A stretch of 64,000 bases of DNA from Rhizaria sp. SCN 62-66 (GCA_001724265.1 MEDY01000136.1:1-64000), one strand, 5' to 3'; shown: positions 45,421 to 57,986, numbered from the stretch's first letter. Translations and numbers: made by a program. Notes: generated by a model from the sequence alone, not told the origin.

Positions 45421-48400
45421 ATGGCCTCCGTCTCCCGCGGGAGCGCCAGCCCGGCCCCATCGGCCAAGACGACGCCGTTCGTCACGCCACACGTCTCCGT
45501 CGCGGGCGCCGCGCAGGGCCTGGGCCAGCAGGGACGCACTTCGTACTCGCCGGCGCACGCGCACACGCGCGGGCACGAGGGCGTCGACCACGAGGCCGCG
45601 GCCGCGGCGGCCACGGCAGCCAACCCCCGCGTCGCTGCCGTGCTCGCGGCCAGCAGAGCCCGCGCCAGAGCCAACGCCGATGCCAACAACCCCAACGCCG
45701 GCGATAGAGACTGCGACGAGGACGATGCCGGCCGGGAGAACGGCGACCGCTACGCCGGCACCGTGGCCGCGCTGCAGCAGCAGCTCCAAGCCGAACTGTC
45801 ACTCTCACAATCCCTCTCACAGCCCCACACGCAGCCCCAGCCCCAGCCCCAGTCGCCGTCGCCGTCGCCGCCGCAGCAGAGAACGAGCACCTTGGCCGCA
45901 GCCGGCGCGCGGCCCAGTGTGCTTGCGGGCGTGCGCGGGAGCGTGGTGGGCGGCGGCGCCGTGCTGTCCGCGGCCGCGCGCGCGCTGGCCGGCGCGGGCG
46001 CGTACCCGCCGCAGTCGCTGTGCCCGCCCGTCGCGCCGCACGCCCACTCGCGCGACCGCCTCAGCGACCGGGACCGCGACCGGCCGGGCGCGCGCGACCG
46101 GGACGGCGCACTGCGGGGCGAGGATCTGGAGCGCGCGGACCGGGAGCGCAACGAGCGCGACCGCTGCCGCAGAGAGCAGGCCGTGCTCCGCCGCCTCAGC
46201 GCGAAGCCCCACAGTGGCCACAACAACAGCGGACACGGCAACGTGAGCAGCGCGGGCGACAGCAGCAGCGACCTCGCCGTTGCCGCGGCCGTTGGCGACG
46301 CGAACGGCGCGCTGATGAACTACTCCGACCAGGACGACGACGTCGAGGATAGCGACTACGAAAACGACGCCAAGGCAGTCGCTGAAGCTGTCGCCGCTGC
46401 GGAGGCTGCGGCGGCGGCCGCGGGTTTTTCCATTTGCGATGACGACGACGACCACAACGGCAATCAGAACTATCCGCCGCCGTCGCTCACGCTCAGCCTC
46501 AGCCACAGCAGCCACGGCCAAACGAGCCAGAGCCAAAGCCAGAGCCAGAGCCAGCGGCAGAGCGCCGTTGCAGGTGCGCGTGTGAGTGCGAGCGCGAACC
46601 CTCCGACGGTTCCACCGCGCCCCAACGTGAACGGCGCCAACACGGGCGCAAGCTCGAGCGCTAGCGCCAACAGCGACGTCAGCTTCGCGCTGCAGTCGCA
46701 GTCGACGCTCTCGGCCTCGTCGCCGTCGCTGTCCCCGTCGCAGCTCTCGCTCGCGGTCTCGGTGCCCGCCTCGGCGCCCGCCTCGGCCGCCGGCTCCGGT
46801 CCCAGCACCCCCCGCCTTGCCCATACTAGCGGCAACAACGCGGGGGCGGTGACTGCCGGTCTAGCCGTCCCTTCGGCGCGCGCCACGAACAACAGCTCGT
46901 TCACCACCAACTCGAGCCCCGGCACTGGTAGCGGCGGCGGCAACGGTGCAGCCCCCGCGGCGCCCCAGCTCTCGCCCGCCAGCAGCGGCCATAGCGCGGC
47001 CAGCGCGGCCGCGAGCGCAGGCTCCAGCTCGCTGTTCCGCCACCAAGCCGCCGCCGCCGCTGCCGTTACTGCCGCGGGCGCCGCGTCGTCGTCGCTGTCC
47101 CCGGTCGCGGGGTCGCCCCACGGGATCCCCGGCTCCGGCCCCGGCCCCAGCGCCGGCGCCGGCTCCGGCGTGAGTGTAAGTGCGAGCTCCGGCAAGAGCA
47201 AGGTGGTCCCGCACGCCGACGCGCGCGCGCGCAACGAGCTGCAGGCGACGGTGGCGCGGCACGAGCGGCGCGTGCCGCCTGCGGGCGGCGCCGAGTACAT
47301 CGCCTACGAGATCGCCGTCGCGCGGCCGCCGCTGCAGTGGGCCGTGTGGCGCCGCTATAGCGAGTTTCGCGAGCTCGACGCGCAGCTGCGCAAGCTCGAC
47401 GCCGTGCGCGGCGTGCGCTTGCCCGCGCTGCCCAGCCGCAAGATGTTCGGCAGCCTCAAGGAGTCATTCGTCGACCAGCGCAAGGCGCAGCTCACCGTCT
47501 ACTGGGACGAGCTGATGCTGCTCATCGACGTTGTCGGCTCCACCAAGCCCTTCCTGACCTTCATCGGTGCGCTCAGGGTGCCCGTTGAGCCCACCGCGGC
47601 GCTCGCGGAACTGCAAGTACGTCACAACTTCTGTCGTTGGATTAGAAGATATCTTGCAAATATGTGTGATTATAATTCTAGTAAAATAATACTATTCCAG
47701 AAAGAACTTCCAAATTCCCGCTCATCGCTTGCTCTCGATTTTTTATTCTCTTTCTTTCCAGGACCGCTTTGTGCGCATGCAGACGCTGTTGACGATCGCG
47801 CGCGAGGGCGACGTGGTGCTGTTTCAGACGGCGGGCCTGCTGCAGCGCCTACACCGCGGGCTACTGAGCACCGAGTACGACCACGTGGGAATCGTGATCC
47901 GCATCCCCGAGTTCTCGACCTCGCCGTCGTCGCTGTTCCTCATGGAGGCCACCACGGACGGCGTGCTCACCTACCCGCTGCGCCGCCGCCTGCTCGCCTG
48001 GTCCTCGTGCGGCGCGCACCTGGCCTACCGCTCGCTGCGCATGCCGCGCTCGCGCGCCACGGCGACGGCGCTGGCGGACTTCGTGCAGGCCAACGACGGC
48101 AAGCCCTACTCGTTCACGCCTGCCAAGCTGCTGCGCCGCGCCTCGCTCAACAACGAGCGCGGCGAGGCCGACGCCTTCTTCTGCTCGGAGCTCGTCGCCT
48201 CGGCGCTTAAGTCGGTCGGCGCGCTCGCGGACCCGCGGCCCAGCTCGTCGTACCTGCCCGCCTCGTTCGGTGCCAAGGCTGCCACGCCGCTGCTCATGGC
48301 CGAGGGCTGCTCTTTCGCCGACGAGGTCCTCATCGAAGTCAAGCCGCTCGAGGTCTACTTCGCCAAGGAGGTTGCCGAGTCCGGCTCCGGCATCGGCGTC

Positions 48401-50560
48401 TACTCACCGGCGCGCAACGGCTCCGGTCTGTCTGCGGCGGCGCTGGCGAGCGCCCACGCGGCCAACGCGGCGGGCGGCACCGGGCGCGGGCGCGGCGGCG
48501 ACTACGGCTACGGCGGCAGCGGCAGCGTGAGCGTGAGCGGCAGCATGCGCGGCAGCGGCACCAGAGCCCTCGCGGCTGGCACCGCGGCGGCCACCGCGGC
48601 CGCGGCTGCTGCGGCGGCGGCCGCCGCGGCGGAGGCCGACTTGTACAGCAGCATACGCTCGACGTTCGGCAACGACAGCAGCGCGCAGAGCACTTTCGGC
48701 GACGACATCTACGTCAACAACGGCACGGGGGCTAGGGCAGGCGCCGGCGGCTTTGGCACCGGCTACGACTCTGCGTTCGGCTCCGGCTCGCCGTACGGGG
48801 ACGAGTCTGAGCCCGACACGCCGTCGCCCGCCACGAACGTCTTCGCCCTCTCCAACTCCAGCTCTGGCTCGAGTGCCAACGCCGGCGCGAGCGCCAGTAG
48901 CGGCGTCAGCAGTAGCGGCAGCAGCAGCGCGCACCGGAGCGGGGTGGGCCACTACGCGATGCGCAACTCGCCGCGGCTGCCCGCGCGCACCGCCAACGCG
49001 CACGCCGCGGGCAGCGGCGGTGGCAGCGGCAGCGGCGCGGTCACGGGGTACAACGGCGGCCAGCTGCAGCAGCTGCAGCACTTTGGCACTGGCAGAGTCA
49101 CCAGAAGCGCCAACATCCACAGCGCGAGCGCGAGCAATGCTAACTCCAGCTCTGGCTCTGGCTCTGGCTCGAGTGTCAGTGGCGGCGGCTTCACAGTCGT
49201 GGCTGCGCCTGGGCCTGCGCCTCTCACACTCAACAGAAGCACGAGTAGAGCGAGAGCCAACTCGAGCTTTGTCAATGTCACTACAAGCTCAAGCTCCAGC
49301 TCTGGCGCAAATGCAGGCTCTGGCGCGTCTCAATCCTTTGACTCAAGCACCAACGCCAATGTTAATGCTCACAACTCGAACAGCGCTGACTCTAGCACTG
49401 CGGCCGCTGCCGGCGATAGAAGGCCCAGTCTGTCCCAGAGGACGTCGGCGCCCGCGCTGCCGCTGCCCGCGCTGCCCCCGCTCGCCCACAACGCGCACGG
49501 CAGTGCTGACGGCGCCGCTGTCAACGAGAGCTTCGACCACAGTAGTCCCGCCAACGAGGACAATTGCGGCGATCAGTCTGACTCTCGCGACGACGCCGAT
49601 GACGCTGTCGACGACGGCACCTAGAGTGACTGCGCCGACTACCACGGCCACGATGGCGAGTGCGAGAACAGTGACAGCGACTGTGAACAGCTCCGCGACC
49701 AGAGCGCAGTCAACTGGGAGGAGGCCGCGACCAAGGCCTACGCGTCTCCGAAGCACTACAGCCGGAGCAGCGGCAACACCCCGGGCACGCCCAGTCTCTG
49801 CGCCCTTGGTGCGTCGCATAGAACCGCGAGCACCGGCAGCAACCACAACCACATCGCCGGCGCTGCTTCTGCTGCTCTTGGTGGCCCGAGTGTGCACGTG
49901 TCAGCGTCCGCGTCGCCGTCGCCGATCACGGTCACGCGCGCGCTGCTGCGCACGCACTCAAGCGCCAGCTCGCAATCGCACTCGCTCTCGCTCGCCCTCA
50001 ACAACAACAGCAACGGCAACTCCAATGTCGCTGGCTCGGGCACGAGCTCGCGGGCCGGATCGCGCGCCGACACGACGGCCGCCGCGGCCGCAGCAGCATC
50101 GGCAGCAGCCGCAGCCGCAGCGGCGTCCGTGTCCGTCTCGGCGTCGACGTCGACGGCGCACAGCTCACCCGGCGCCGCCGGCGGGGCTCTGGCCGCGACG
50201 ACGACCGCTGGCGCGAGCGCCGGCGGCGCGGGCGGCAGCACCTACAGCCTGGGCTCCGGCTCCGTGCTGGGCGGCTCGACCGCGAGCAGCGCCAACTCGC
50301 TCTCGCAGCTGCAGCAGGAGATGCAACACTCGCACACGCACCTGCAGGCGCTCTCCGCGGCGCAACTGCAGCACGGGGGCTCCGAACACGGCCACTCCGG
50401 CCCGTCCGGCCAGCCGCAGCCGCAGCCTCAAGGCCAAGGTCAGGGCCAGCAGGGTGGACTTTGGGCGCGCGTCAACGAGGGCGCGCTGGGCATGCCGCGG
50501 CTCGTGGCGAGCCCCGAGAATGAGTCCGAGCTCGTCATTGGCCGCTGGAAGGGCATCTAA
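45421..50560 (+). CDS. PX domain plus permuted papain-like (YiiX/NlpC-P60) hydrolase, one in-frame UAG
   Basis: Two exons, 45421-47616 and 47762-50560 (TAA), about 1,664 residues; the intron begins GTACGT. A ~600-residue Ala/Ser/Gln/Asp-rich N-terminus precedes a PX domain at about 602-728, with WRRYSEFRELDAQLRKL (phosphoinositide-binding arginine), LPSRKMFG and FVDQRKAQL. Exon 2 starts with a permuted papain-fold hydrolase: REGDVVLFQT, then YDHVGIVI with the catalytic histidine (H773) and FFCSELVASAL with the nucleophile cysteine (C873). After residue 940 it is disordered and Ser/Gly rich. UAG at 49622-49624 is residue 1353; the same frame continues to TAA 50558-50560. PX domains recruit proteins to PI3P membranes. 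YiiX/LRAT-like folds cleave or transfer acyl or amide groups, so a lipid- or peptide-modifying enzyme on endosomal membranes is a reasonable inference. The substrate is unknown. Confidence 0.82.
49622..49624 (+). other. In-frame UAG codon read as sense
   Basis: Residue 1353 of the PX-hydrolase protein, between VDDGT and SDCADYHGHDGECEN. The frame remains open for 311 more codons to TAA, in the same Ser/Ala/Gln style, and the downstream part has no ATG near its beginning. Confidence 0.75.
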
Positions 50561-51623
50561 CTCGCGCAGTGTCACTCTGAAACTTCTAGTTTTGTGATCT
50601 GTTTATTCCTTCTGTGTACTGGTACTACACGCTACTTAGTCTTCTTTTTTTTCTCTTAGTATCTGCTTCTGTTTTATCTTATTTCTTAATCCTATGCTTT
50701 CATAGCATGACGTTGTTTGTTTCCCTGTTGCATCCCACTCCCCTCTCCAATCTCTTCTTCGCTTCACTAGACATGCGCTATTTTCACAATAACAAGTATT
50801 ATTTTGTTATGTTGGCCTGTTTTTGATGTGCGTCACTTATATCTACACACTTCACAGTGGTTTTCTCCCCGTTACCTTAGCCCCTCCTCTTCGAACAAAC
50901 ATGCAGACTCAGATGTACCTTTTTGCTTTTATCACGTGTGCATATTATTTATCAGTGTTGAAACAACATACACTATTATTTTATTACTCACTTGAATTAG
51001 CTCGATGGTCTGTATTTCCGGTGTTTTACCATCGTCAAATTCATTCCAACCACATCTCGCTTGACGCGTGACCGATGATGCTTTGCTCACAGTCGCGGGG
51101 GGTGACTGTGGGCAGACTCTGGGCCGACGATCGACTGCGAATCGCCAATCGTTGCCCACCTTTGGCGACGTCGAAGTGGGGTTTGACATTTATGTATTTG
51201 GTTGTAAATTTTGTATGTCATGGGGCAAGGGCATGATTGTCGTAGCATTTAACAGTTTTGCGCTGGACGTTGGCCCTGCGCCAGGGGACCTGCTTTGATG
51301 GAGGAGAGCAAAGATCCATCTACTATCTGACTCAGCCGTCTATTTTCGTCTCTCCGCTCCCGTCGGTTGTCATTATAGCGATTCTTTCACCGCACACGGC
51401 CTAAAGCTGCTGTTTTATTTGCTGTTACCACTATCGCTTTCCTTTTCTTTTTTATCCTGTCCCTCTACACCTCTATTGATCCCCCATGCTACTCGTACCG
51501 ATCTGTTATTACTCTCCATCGATGCTCCAATCCTATGTCAGCTGTCCTAATTTGCTCACAAACAACATATGTTATATATCTCTTTTAATTGGTCTGCCTA
51601 CTTGTTGTAAAACGTAGAGCTCG
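50561..51623. other. Spacer between PX protein and coatomer beta genes
   Basis: 1.06 kb, T-rich, between tandem plus-strand genes. It probably holds the 3' UTR of the PX gene and the promoter of coatomer beta. The short open frames are hydrophobic and unsupported. Pyrimidine-rich runs dominate at 51330-51530. Confidence 0.55.
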
Positions 51624-54600
51624 ATGTCTAACCTCATCGAGAAGCAGTGCACGCTGCTCATCCCCTTCGACACCTCCGTCGAGGAGCGCAAGGAATCGAC
51701 TCTTATGGTACGTAAACGTCGAACTACACATAAAAACGCGCTTAAATCCTAACCACGCGTGTCAGAGGTTGCTTCTTGCTACGAATTTTGATCCTCGCTC
51801 CGTTTTTCTAAGAGGCTAACGCCAATCAGCTCCACCTCGCCCAATGCACATCCTTTCTCACCCCGTCACTCTCCTTCTCGCGCGCGCTCGCTTGCCCTTC
51901 GTTTGCATTCTTCTTTCTTAGAGTCAGCTTGAGTCTCCCGATGACGAGGTGAAGATTGCGACGCTGAAGGAGATTATTGTGCGCATGCTCAACGGCGACC
52001 AGTTCCCCAAGGTCCTCATGGGCGTCATCAAGTACTGCACGCGCTCCGAGAACCACACCATCAAGAAGCTCGTCCTGGTCTTTTTCGAGATTGTGGAGCG
52101 GAAGTCGGCCGACGGCAAGCTGCTGGCGGAGATGATCCTTATTTGCGACGCGATGAAGGCGAACCTGAACCACGCGAACGAGTTCATCCGTGGCAACACG
52201 CTGCGCTTCCTGACCAAGGTGCGCGACCGCCAGATCATCGAGTCGCTCGTGGCCGACGTCATCACCAACCTCTCGCACCGCCACTCGTACGTGCGCAAGT
52301 ACGCCGCGCTGGCCGTGCACGCCGTCTACGAGGCCTGCCCGGACCTAATCCCCGATGCGCCGGAGCTGGTCGAGGCGTTCCTCTTCGCGGAGTACAACCC
52401 CGCCGCGAAGCGCAACGCGCTGCTCTTCCTGCTGCACTGCGACCCCGCGCGCGCGCTGGGCTACCTCAACTCGATCCTGCCTACGGTGCACCTGCTGGGC
52501 GAGTCGACGCTGCTGGTCGTGCTCGAGCTCGTGCGCAAGGTCGTCGCGTCCACACCCGCCGTCAAGGGCCAGTACCTCCGCGCGGTGCACAACATGCTCT
52601 CGCAGTCTACGTCCACGCCCGTTGTGTTCGAGGCTGCCAACACGCTCGTCGCGCTCTCCGCCGCGCCCACGGCCGTGCGCGCCGCCGTCGGCGCATACTG
52701 CCAGGTCATGACCAGCTCCTCTGACAACAACGTCAAGTACGTCCTGTGGCTTAATTATTCCTTGCTCTTTCATTTGAAGTGAAAAACCACTCGTTTTTGA
52801 ACTGTTCCTTTGAAACTCTCTCACAAACAAATTATACTTCATACTTCTGTGTTCCTTATCTTTTAGGCTGATTGTGCTGGCGCGTCTGGCGAAGCTCAAG
52901 GCGCGGTTCGCGAGCATCCTGCACGAGCACGTCAACGACATCCTGCAGCTGCTGGCGACGCCCAACAGCATCATCCGCCAGCAGGCCGTCGCGCTCGCGC
53001 TCGACCTCGTCACCGGCAGCTCTGTCGACGCGCTCGTCACCGCCTTCCGCAAGCACCTGCTCCTCTCGCAGAGCTCCGCCGCGGGCGCCAACGGCGCCGC
53101 CGCCGCCGGGGCTGCTGCGGGCGCCGAGCAGCTACAGCAGCAGCAGCGCTCGTCCGCAGAGGCGTTCCGCAAGCTCCTGATTGAGGCGTTACACCGGTGC
53201 GCCGTGCAGTTCCCCTCGGTCGTCCCGGCGGTGGCGCCGACGCTGATCGCGTTCCTGTCGGAGCCGACACCGTGGGTAGCCGCGCTGGTGGTGCAGTTTC
53301 TCCGCGAGGTCGCCGAGGAGCACCCCGCGCTGCGCCCCGAGCTGCTCGCGCGCCTTGCCGCCGCGCTCGCCTCAGTCCGCTCCGCCGCCGCCCTCCGCGG
53401 CGCGCTCTGGATCCTCGGCGAGTACGCGGGCGTCAGCGAGGGAGTCACCGACGCGGCGCTTTCCCGCGCCGTCGCCGCCGTCGCCGCGGGCGCGGAGTCC
53501 GGGCTTGTGCTTGCCGAGGCCGCCGCCGCGGGCAACGCCGCCCGCGGCTGTCTCTCGGCCCTGCTCGCCGCGACGGAGCCGCTGCCCATCACGGGCACCG
53601 GGGCTGTTCCCGCCGAGGACGGCGCCGCGGCCGGCGCGCCCGTCGAGGGCTCGCCGCTGCGCGTCATGTTGGCGGGCTCTGAGCCATTCCTGGCGACGGC
53701 CGTGGCGACGTGCGCGGCCAAGCTGCTGCTGCGTCTGCGCAAGCTCTCACGCGCGCTGCGGGCGCCCGTGCCGCTGCCGTCGCCGCGCGACTCTGCGCGC
53801 GCGCTGCTGCTCGCGACCTCGCTGCTCACCGTCGCCGCGCCCGTGCTCTCGACGGACCCCAGCGCGCCGCGCGCGCCGCAGGAGGTGCTGCTCGAGTACC
53901 GCGACACGGCGCGCGCGCTCGAACACGACTCAGCCGAGCGCCTGCTGCTGTGTCTGCGCACCATGATGTCGCTGCACAACGCCGCCGCGGCCGACGGCGG
54001 CGAGGACGCCGACGCCGCCATCGCGGCCGCCGACGCGCTGCTCACCGGCGGCCGCGAGTCGTACCTGCTCGCGCTCCAGGACCAGCGCCGCCGCACCGCC
54101 GCCGCGCACTCCAGCTCCAGTTCCAGCGCCGGTGCCGGCGCTGCCGCGGGCGGCACCGTGGGCGTTGACCGCAGCGGCGTCAGCGGCGCCGACACGGGCT
54201 TCGGCTCGGGCGCACGCGAGGCCGCCTCGGCCGCCGCGGCGCTGGGACTGCCGGCCTCGGAGGCGACCGTGGGCAGCGGCAACGGCGACGGTAGCAGCCT
54301 CGCCAGCCCCGTGTCGAGCGGCAAGAGCAAGACGGGCGGGGCCATCGCGCGCGCCGCGGCGGCCGCTGCTGCCGCGGCCGCGGCCGTGCACAACAGCGGC
54401 ACCGTGGCCGCGGCGGCTGAGGTAGACGCCATCATCTCGATCCGGCAGCTGCGCCGCGGTGCGGACGCGGCGGTCGAGGCCGACATGGGCGAGGGGGACG
54501 GCGACGGCAGCGGCAGCGGCGCGGGCAACACGGCCGTCAATACGGCCGACGACCTGGACGTCGCGCTGCACGGCCGCAACACGCGCTCGGTGCTGGACTT

Positions 54601-55390
54601 GAGCAAGCTGGACCGCGTGTTCCAGCTCACCGGCTACGGCGACCCCGTGTATGCGGAGGCGCAGGCCACGGTGCTCGAGTTCGACCTGCTGCTCGACGTC
54701 ACGCTCGTCAACCAGACGGGCAAGCTGCTGCAGAACGTTGGTCTGGAGCTCCACACGTCGTCGGACATCCGCCTGGTGGACCGCCCGCAGCGGCTCGCGC
54801 TGCCTGCACAGGGCTCCGTGACGGTGCAGTGCGCCTTCAAGCTGCTGCGCACCGAGTCGGGCACCGTGCTGGGCAACCTCTCGTTCGATTCACCGCGCGG
54901 CGGCAGCGAGGCGCAAACGGTGATTTGCCTCAACCCGGTGCAGATCGACATCCTCGACTTCATCCTGCCCGCCTCGTGCGCGGACGCCGCGTTCCGCACG
55001 ATGTGGGCCGAGTTCAAGTGGGAGAACAAGATCACGGTCAACACGGACATCACGTCGCCCACGGCATTCCTGGCACACGTCATCGGCATCACGCACATGC
55101 GCTGCCTCACGCCGCCCACGGCTCTGGCGGGCGCGTGCTCCTTCCTCTCGGCCAACCTCTGCGCGCAGAGCATCTTCGGCGAGACTGCGCTGATGAACCT
55201 CTCCGTGGAGCGCACTGCCGAGGGCACGCTGGCCGGCTACATGCGCATCCGCGCCGTCACCCGCGGCATCGCGCTGGGGCTCGGCGGCAAGCTCATGGCC
55301 AACCAGCGCGCCGCTAAGGCCAACAACAGCCTCGGCGGCGCCGCCGCGCCCCTGACCACTATCCAGGTCCAAGCCGGCGGCTCTGAATGA
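51624..55390 (+). CDS. COPB1: Coatomer subunit beta (COPI coat)
   Basis: Three exons: 51624-51707, 51922-52736 and 52867-55390 (TGA), 1,140 residues; human COPB1 has 953. Both introns start GTACGT. Exon 2 carries the adaptin-type N-terminal solenoid with family-specific runs such as NHTIKKLVLVFFEI, NEFIRGNTLRFLTK and SHRHSYVRKYA, and LIPDAPELVEAFL. Exon 3 continues from SDNNVK/LIVLARL to RGALWILGEY and ends with the C-terminal appendage: LTGYGDPVYAEAQATVLEFD near residue 883, then MWAEFKWENKITVNTDI, SANLCAQSIFGE and GIALGLGGKLM. The extra length is Ala/Ser/Gly linkers in the hinge (about 700-870). The protein is part of the COPI coat for Golgi-to-ER and intra-Golgi vesicles. It has no UAG codon. 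Confidence 0.96.
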
Positions 55391-55966
55391 GCACGCATGA
55401 TGAAGCAAAGCTGTTAAGTGAAAGGGCTTCGAGCATGTTAAGGCCATGACAAGCCAAGCAAACTAGGGCCATGTTGTGCTTGCATGCAATCGTTTATATA
55501 TAATATAAGAAAATGTTGGACCATCAAGCTGTCTACTGTTGTATCTTGATTAATTACAAAGAACGCGTCCATAAACGAGTACAATCTAGAATTATCAATC
55601 CTGATGCGTCATACGGTTCAGAGAGATGCATATAAGCGTCCGTTCATGTTTGTTTGAATAGTAAGCTGGATGTTCGCAACGTGTTGAAATACATCTGTAT
55701 ATGGTGTTTGATGAATGTTATTTGATGGTGTTGTTTTTTTGTTATTGGTAATTTGTCCGATTACGCATGCAAGTCGTAACAGAAACAACTGAACGTTTTT
55801 GGTTGAGAGAAATAGCTTTGTTGTTGATATCATAGGTAAAACCAAGCTATTAGCGAATCATCAAATCATTGCCACGAAAGAGAAAAACATATTAGAAAAA
55901 AAAGACAAAAAGAAGAAAGACAATTCTGAGCTCATGGCGCGAGAGCGTGCAGAGACGACTGTCGCT
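55391..55966. other. Convergent AT-rich spacer
   Basis: 576 bp between the 3' ends of coatomer beta (+) and the dynein-arm docking gene (-). AT-rich, with an ATATATAATATAA stretch at about 55496-55510. Nothing beyond two 3' UTRs is seen. Confidence 0.6.
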
Positions 55967-57986
55967 TTAGCCGCGCGCGGCGTAGGCGACGCCGCCGTGG
56001 TGGTGCGCGCCGTGGCCGTCCTCGTCCTCGTCGTCCTCGTCGGCCCCGTAGTCGGTCATCATGCCGCCGCGGCCCGCGCCGCCGGCGCCGAGCATGAGCC
56101 CGCCGCTGCCGACGGTGACGGCGCCGGCGGCGTCGTCGCCCGCGGCGCCCGCGCCGTCCTGCGCGGCGCCGTCCTGGCCGCGAGCCTGCTGCGCGCGGTA
56201 CATGGCCAGCAGTTCGTTGGTGCGCTGCTCGATGACGCCCAGGTAGAGCATCATGTTGCTCTCGGTGACGCCCGTAGATCCCATCAGCTCGGGCGCCACA
56301 AGCGCGGAGCAGCCGACCTTGTGAAAGATGGCGTTGATGCCCTCCTTGAGGCGGCCCATAGTGACGCTGCTCTCGGCGCTGCGGCGCGCGTAGTCGTCGG
56401 CCGTCTTGTCAGTCGCGCTCAGCTGCGACTCAAGCCCCACAAGAAGCTGCTTCTTGGCTGAGCGCGCGCCCGCCTCGCGCAGCGCCGCGGCCTCGCGCTG
56501 CGTCGCCGCCACCGACTCCTCCAGACGCTCGATCTCGCTCGAGAGGTCGTTGACGTAGTTGAACATGCGAAACGACACGTCCTCGGCCGTGACGAAGGTG
56601 TTGACCAGCTCGTCAATGTCCGTGATCTGCGTCGCCTTCTGAATCTTGGCGAAGGCCTCCTCGTACGTCTGCACCTTGGCCAGCGCCGCGCGGATGCTCT
56701 CGCCGTCCTTGCTCACGTCCTGTGAAAGAAAAAGTGAGTAAAACAAGACAAAGATCGAAGCGCATGAGTGTGAATATCAACAATCATGGAAATACTTAAG
56801 TCAAGAAACCAAATGTCAAAGCAATAAAGGATGAGAGACGAAAGTACGTACCTCGGCGCCGCGGCGCACGCGCTCCTTGAGCTGGCGAGCCTCCTCCTGG
56901 GCGCTCTGGCCGCTGCCGGCGGCGACGACCGCGGTGCTGTTGTTGCTGCTGGTGCTGGCGTCGGGCGCCATAAGCGCGGGTGTGCCGGTGCTGTCGTGCT
57001 TGATGAAGGCCTTCTTGGCGCGGTCATCCTCGATGGCACCCTTGAGCTCGCGCCATTCGGCCTCGAAGGCGGCCTGGTCACGGTCCGCCTGCTCCTTGAG
57101 CGCCAGCATCTCGCTCTGCGCCTCGTCGCGCGTCATGTACGCGTCGTTGGTCACCGACACAATCTGCTCCATGCGCGCCTTCTTGTCCTGCAGCTCGCGG
57201 TTGAGCTTCTTATAGATATCGTCAAACACGGAGCGCTCGCGCCGCAGCGACTCGATCTGCCCGCGCAGCTGCGTGTTATGTGCCAGCGCCTCGTTGAACT
57301 TGACCAGCGCCTTGTCCAGCCGGTTCTCTAGGATGCGGATCTGCTTCTGCACGGCCTGGTTGTTCTGGCGGAACGCGTTGACGCCGCCCATCTTCTTGCG
57401 CTGCTCCAGGATCGACTCGTTGAGCTGACCCAGGTGCTCGGAGAGCTTCTTCACGCGCTCGCGCTCCTTGGCAATCTTACGCTGATACAGCTCGCCCTGG
57501 TCCTGCAGCTTCGCAATCTGCGAAGACGCAGACATGTTGTTCGCCTGCTTAGCCTGTGACGCGCGATGACAAGATAGCAAGAATGAGAATGTGGGGGAAT
57601 GTGAAGAAAAGGTGAGGACAAAACATCAACATGAGGTTGTTAAAAGTAAAATACAGATATAACGTAGATAATTTTATCGTATAATACTCCTATTGTCGTA
57701 AAACACGTTGATCGTCTTCGCTTGCGTGTCAGCAACGTACCTGGCGGGTCTCGAGAGCGAGGTCCTCTTTAAGGCGCTCGTTGTCGCGCTTGAGCTTCTC
57801 AATCTGCTGGCGCTGCATGCGGAGCGTGCTCTGCGACTCCTCAGTGCCGTGGCGGCGCGAGAGCTCCTTAAGACGCTGCTTCATCTGCTCGTCCTCGGCG
57901 TCGGCGGCCGACGCGGGGGGCGCCGACGCAACCGTGTCGCCCAAGCCCTGCGTCGCTCCGCGCGAGCGGGGCGCTGCGGACGACAT
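55967..57986 (-). CDS. Outer dynein arm docking complex subunit (ODA1/CCDC114/CCDC63 family)
   Basis: Three exons: 57986-57741, 57553-56852 and 56719-55967 (TAA), 566 residues; Chlamydomonas ODA1 (DC2) is of similar size. Both donors are GTACGT. Almost the whole protein is predicted coiled coil. The first helix has ESQSTLRMQRQQIEKLKRDN. The centre has QLRGQIESLRRERSVFDDIY and KKLNRELQDKK. The signature near residue 345-375 reads TQITDIDELVNTFVTAEDVS followed by FRMFNYVNDLSSEIERLEE, typical of CCDC114/CCDC63. The C-terminal tail is Gly/Ala rich and ends with a histidine cluster. The docking complex fixes outer dynein arms to the A-tubule of doublet microtubules, so motile cilia are expected. 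IFT74 was considered and does not fit these signatures. The gene is divergent from NOG1, 742 bp away. Confidence 0.87.

Noticed and set aside
9025-49624. Programmed stop-codon readthrough, selenocysteine/pyrrolysine, or sequencing errors as the cause of in-frame TAGs
   Set aside because: Seven TAGs in four genes, none UAA or UGA, with varied 3' contexts (CTC, GCC, AGT, AAC), do not fit a readthrough motif, and eleven genes avoid TAG as terminator. Random errors would also create TAA, TGA and frameshifts. Not fully excluded without transcripts.
28301-49624. Introns removing the in-frame TAGs
   Set aside because: No GT[AC]CG donor with AT-rich sequence and a pyrimidine-AG acceptor flanks them; all true introns here are clearly AT-richer than the exons.
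55967-57986. IFT74 or IFT81 identity for the coiled-coil gene
   Set aside because: The DIDELVNTFVTAEDVS and FNYVNDLSSEIERLEE blocks are typical of the CCDC114/CCDC63 docking family.
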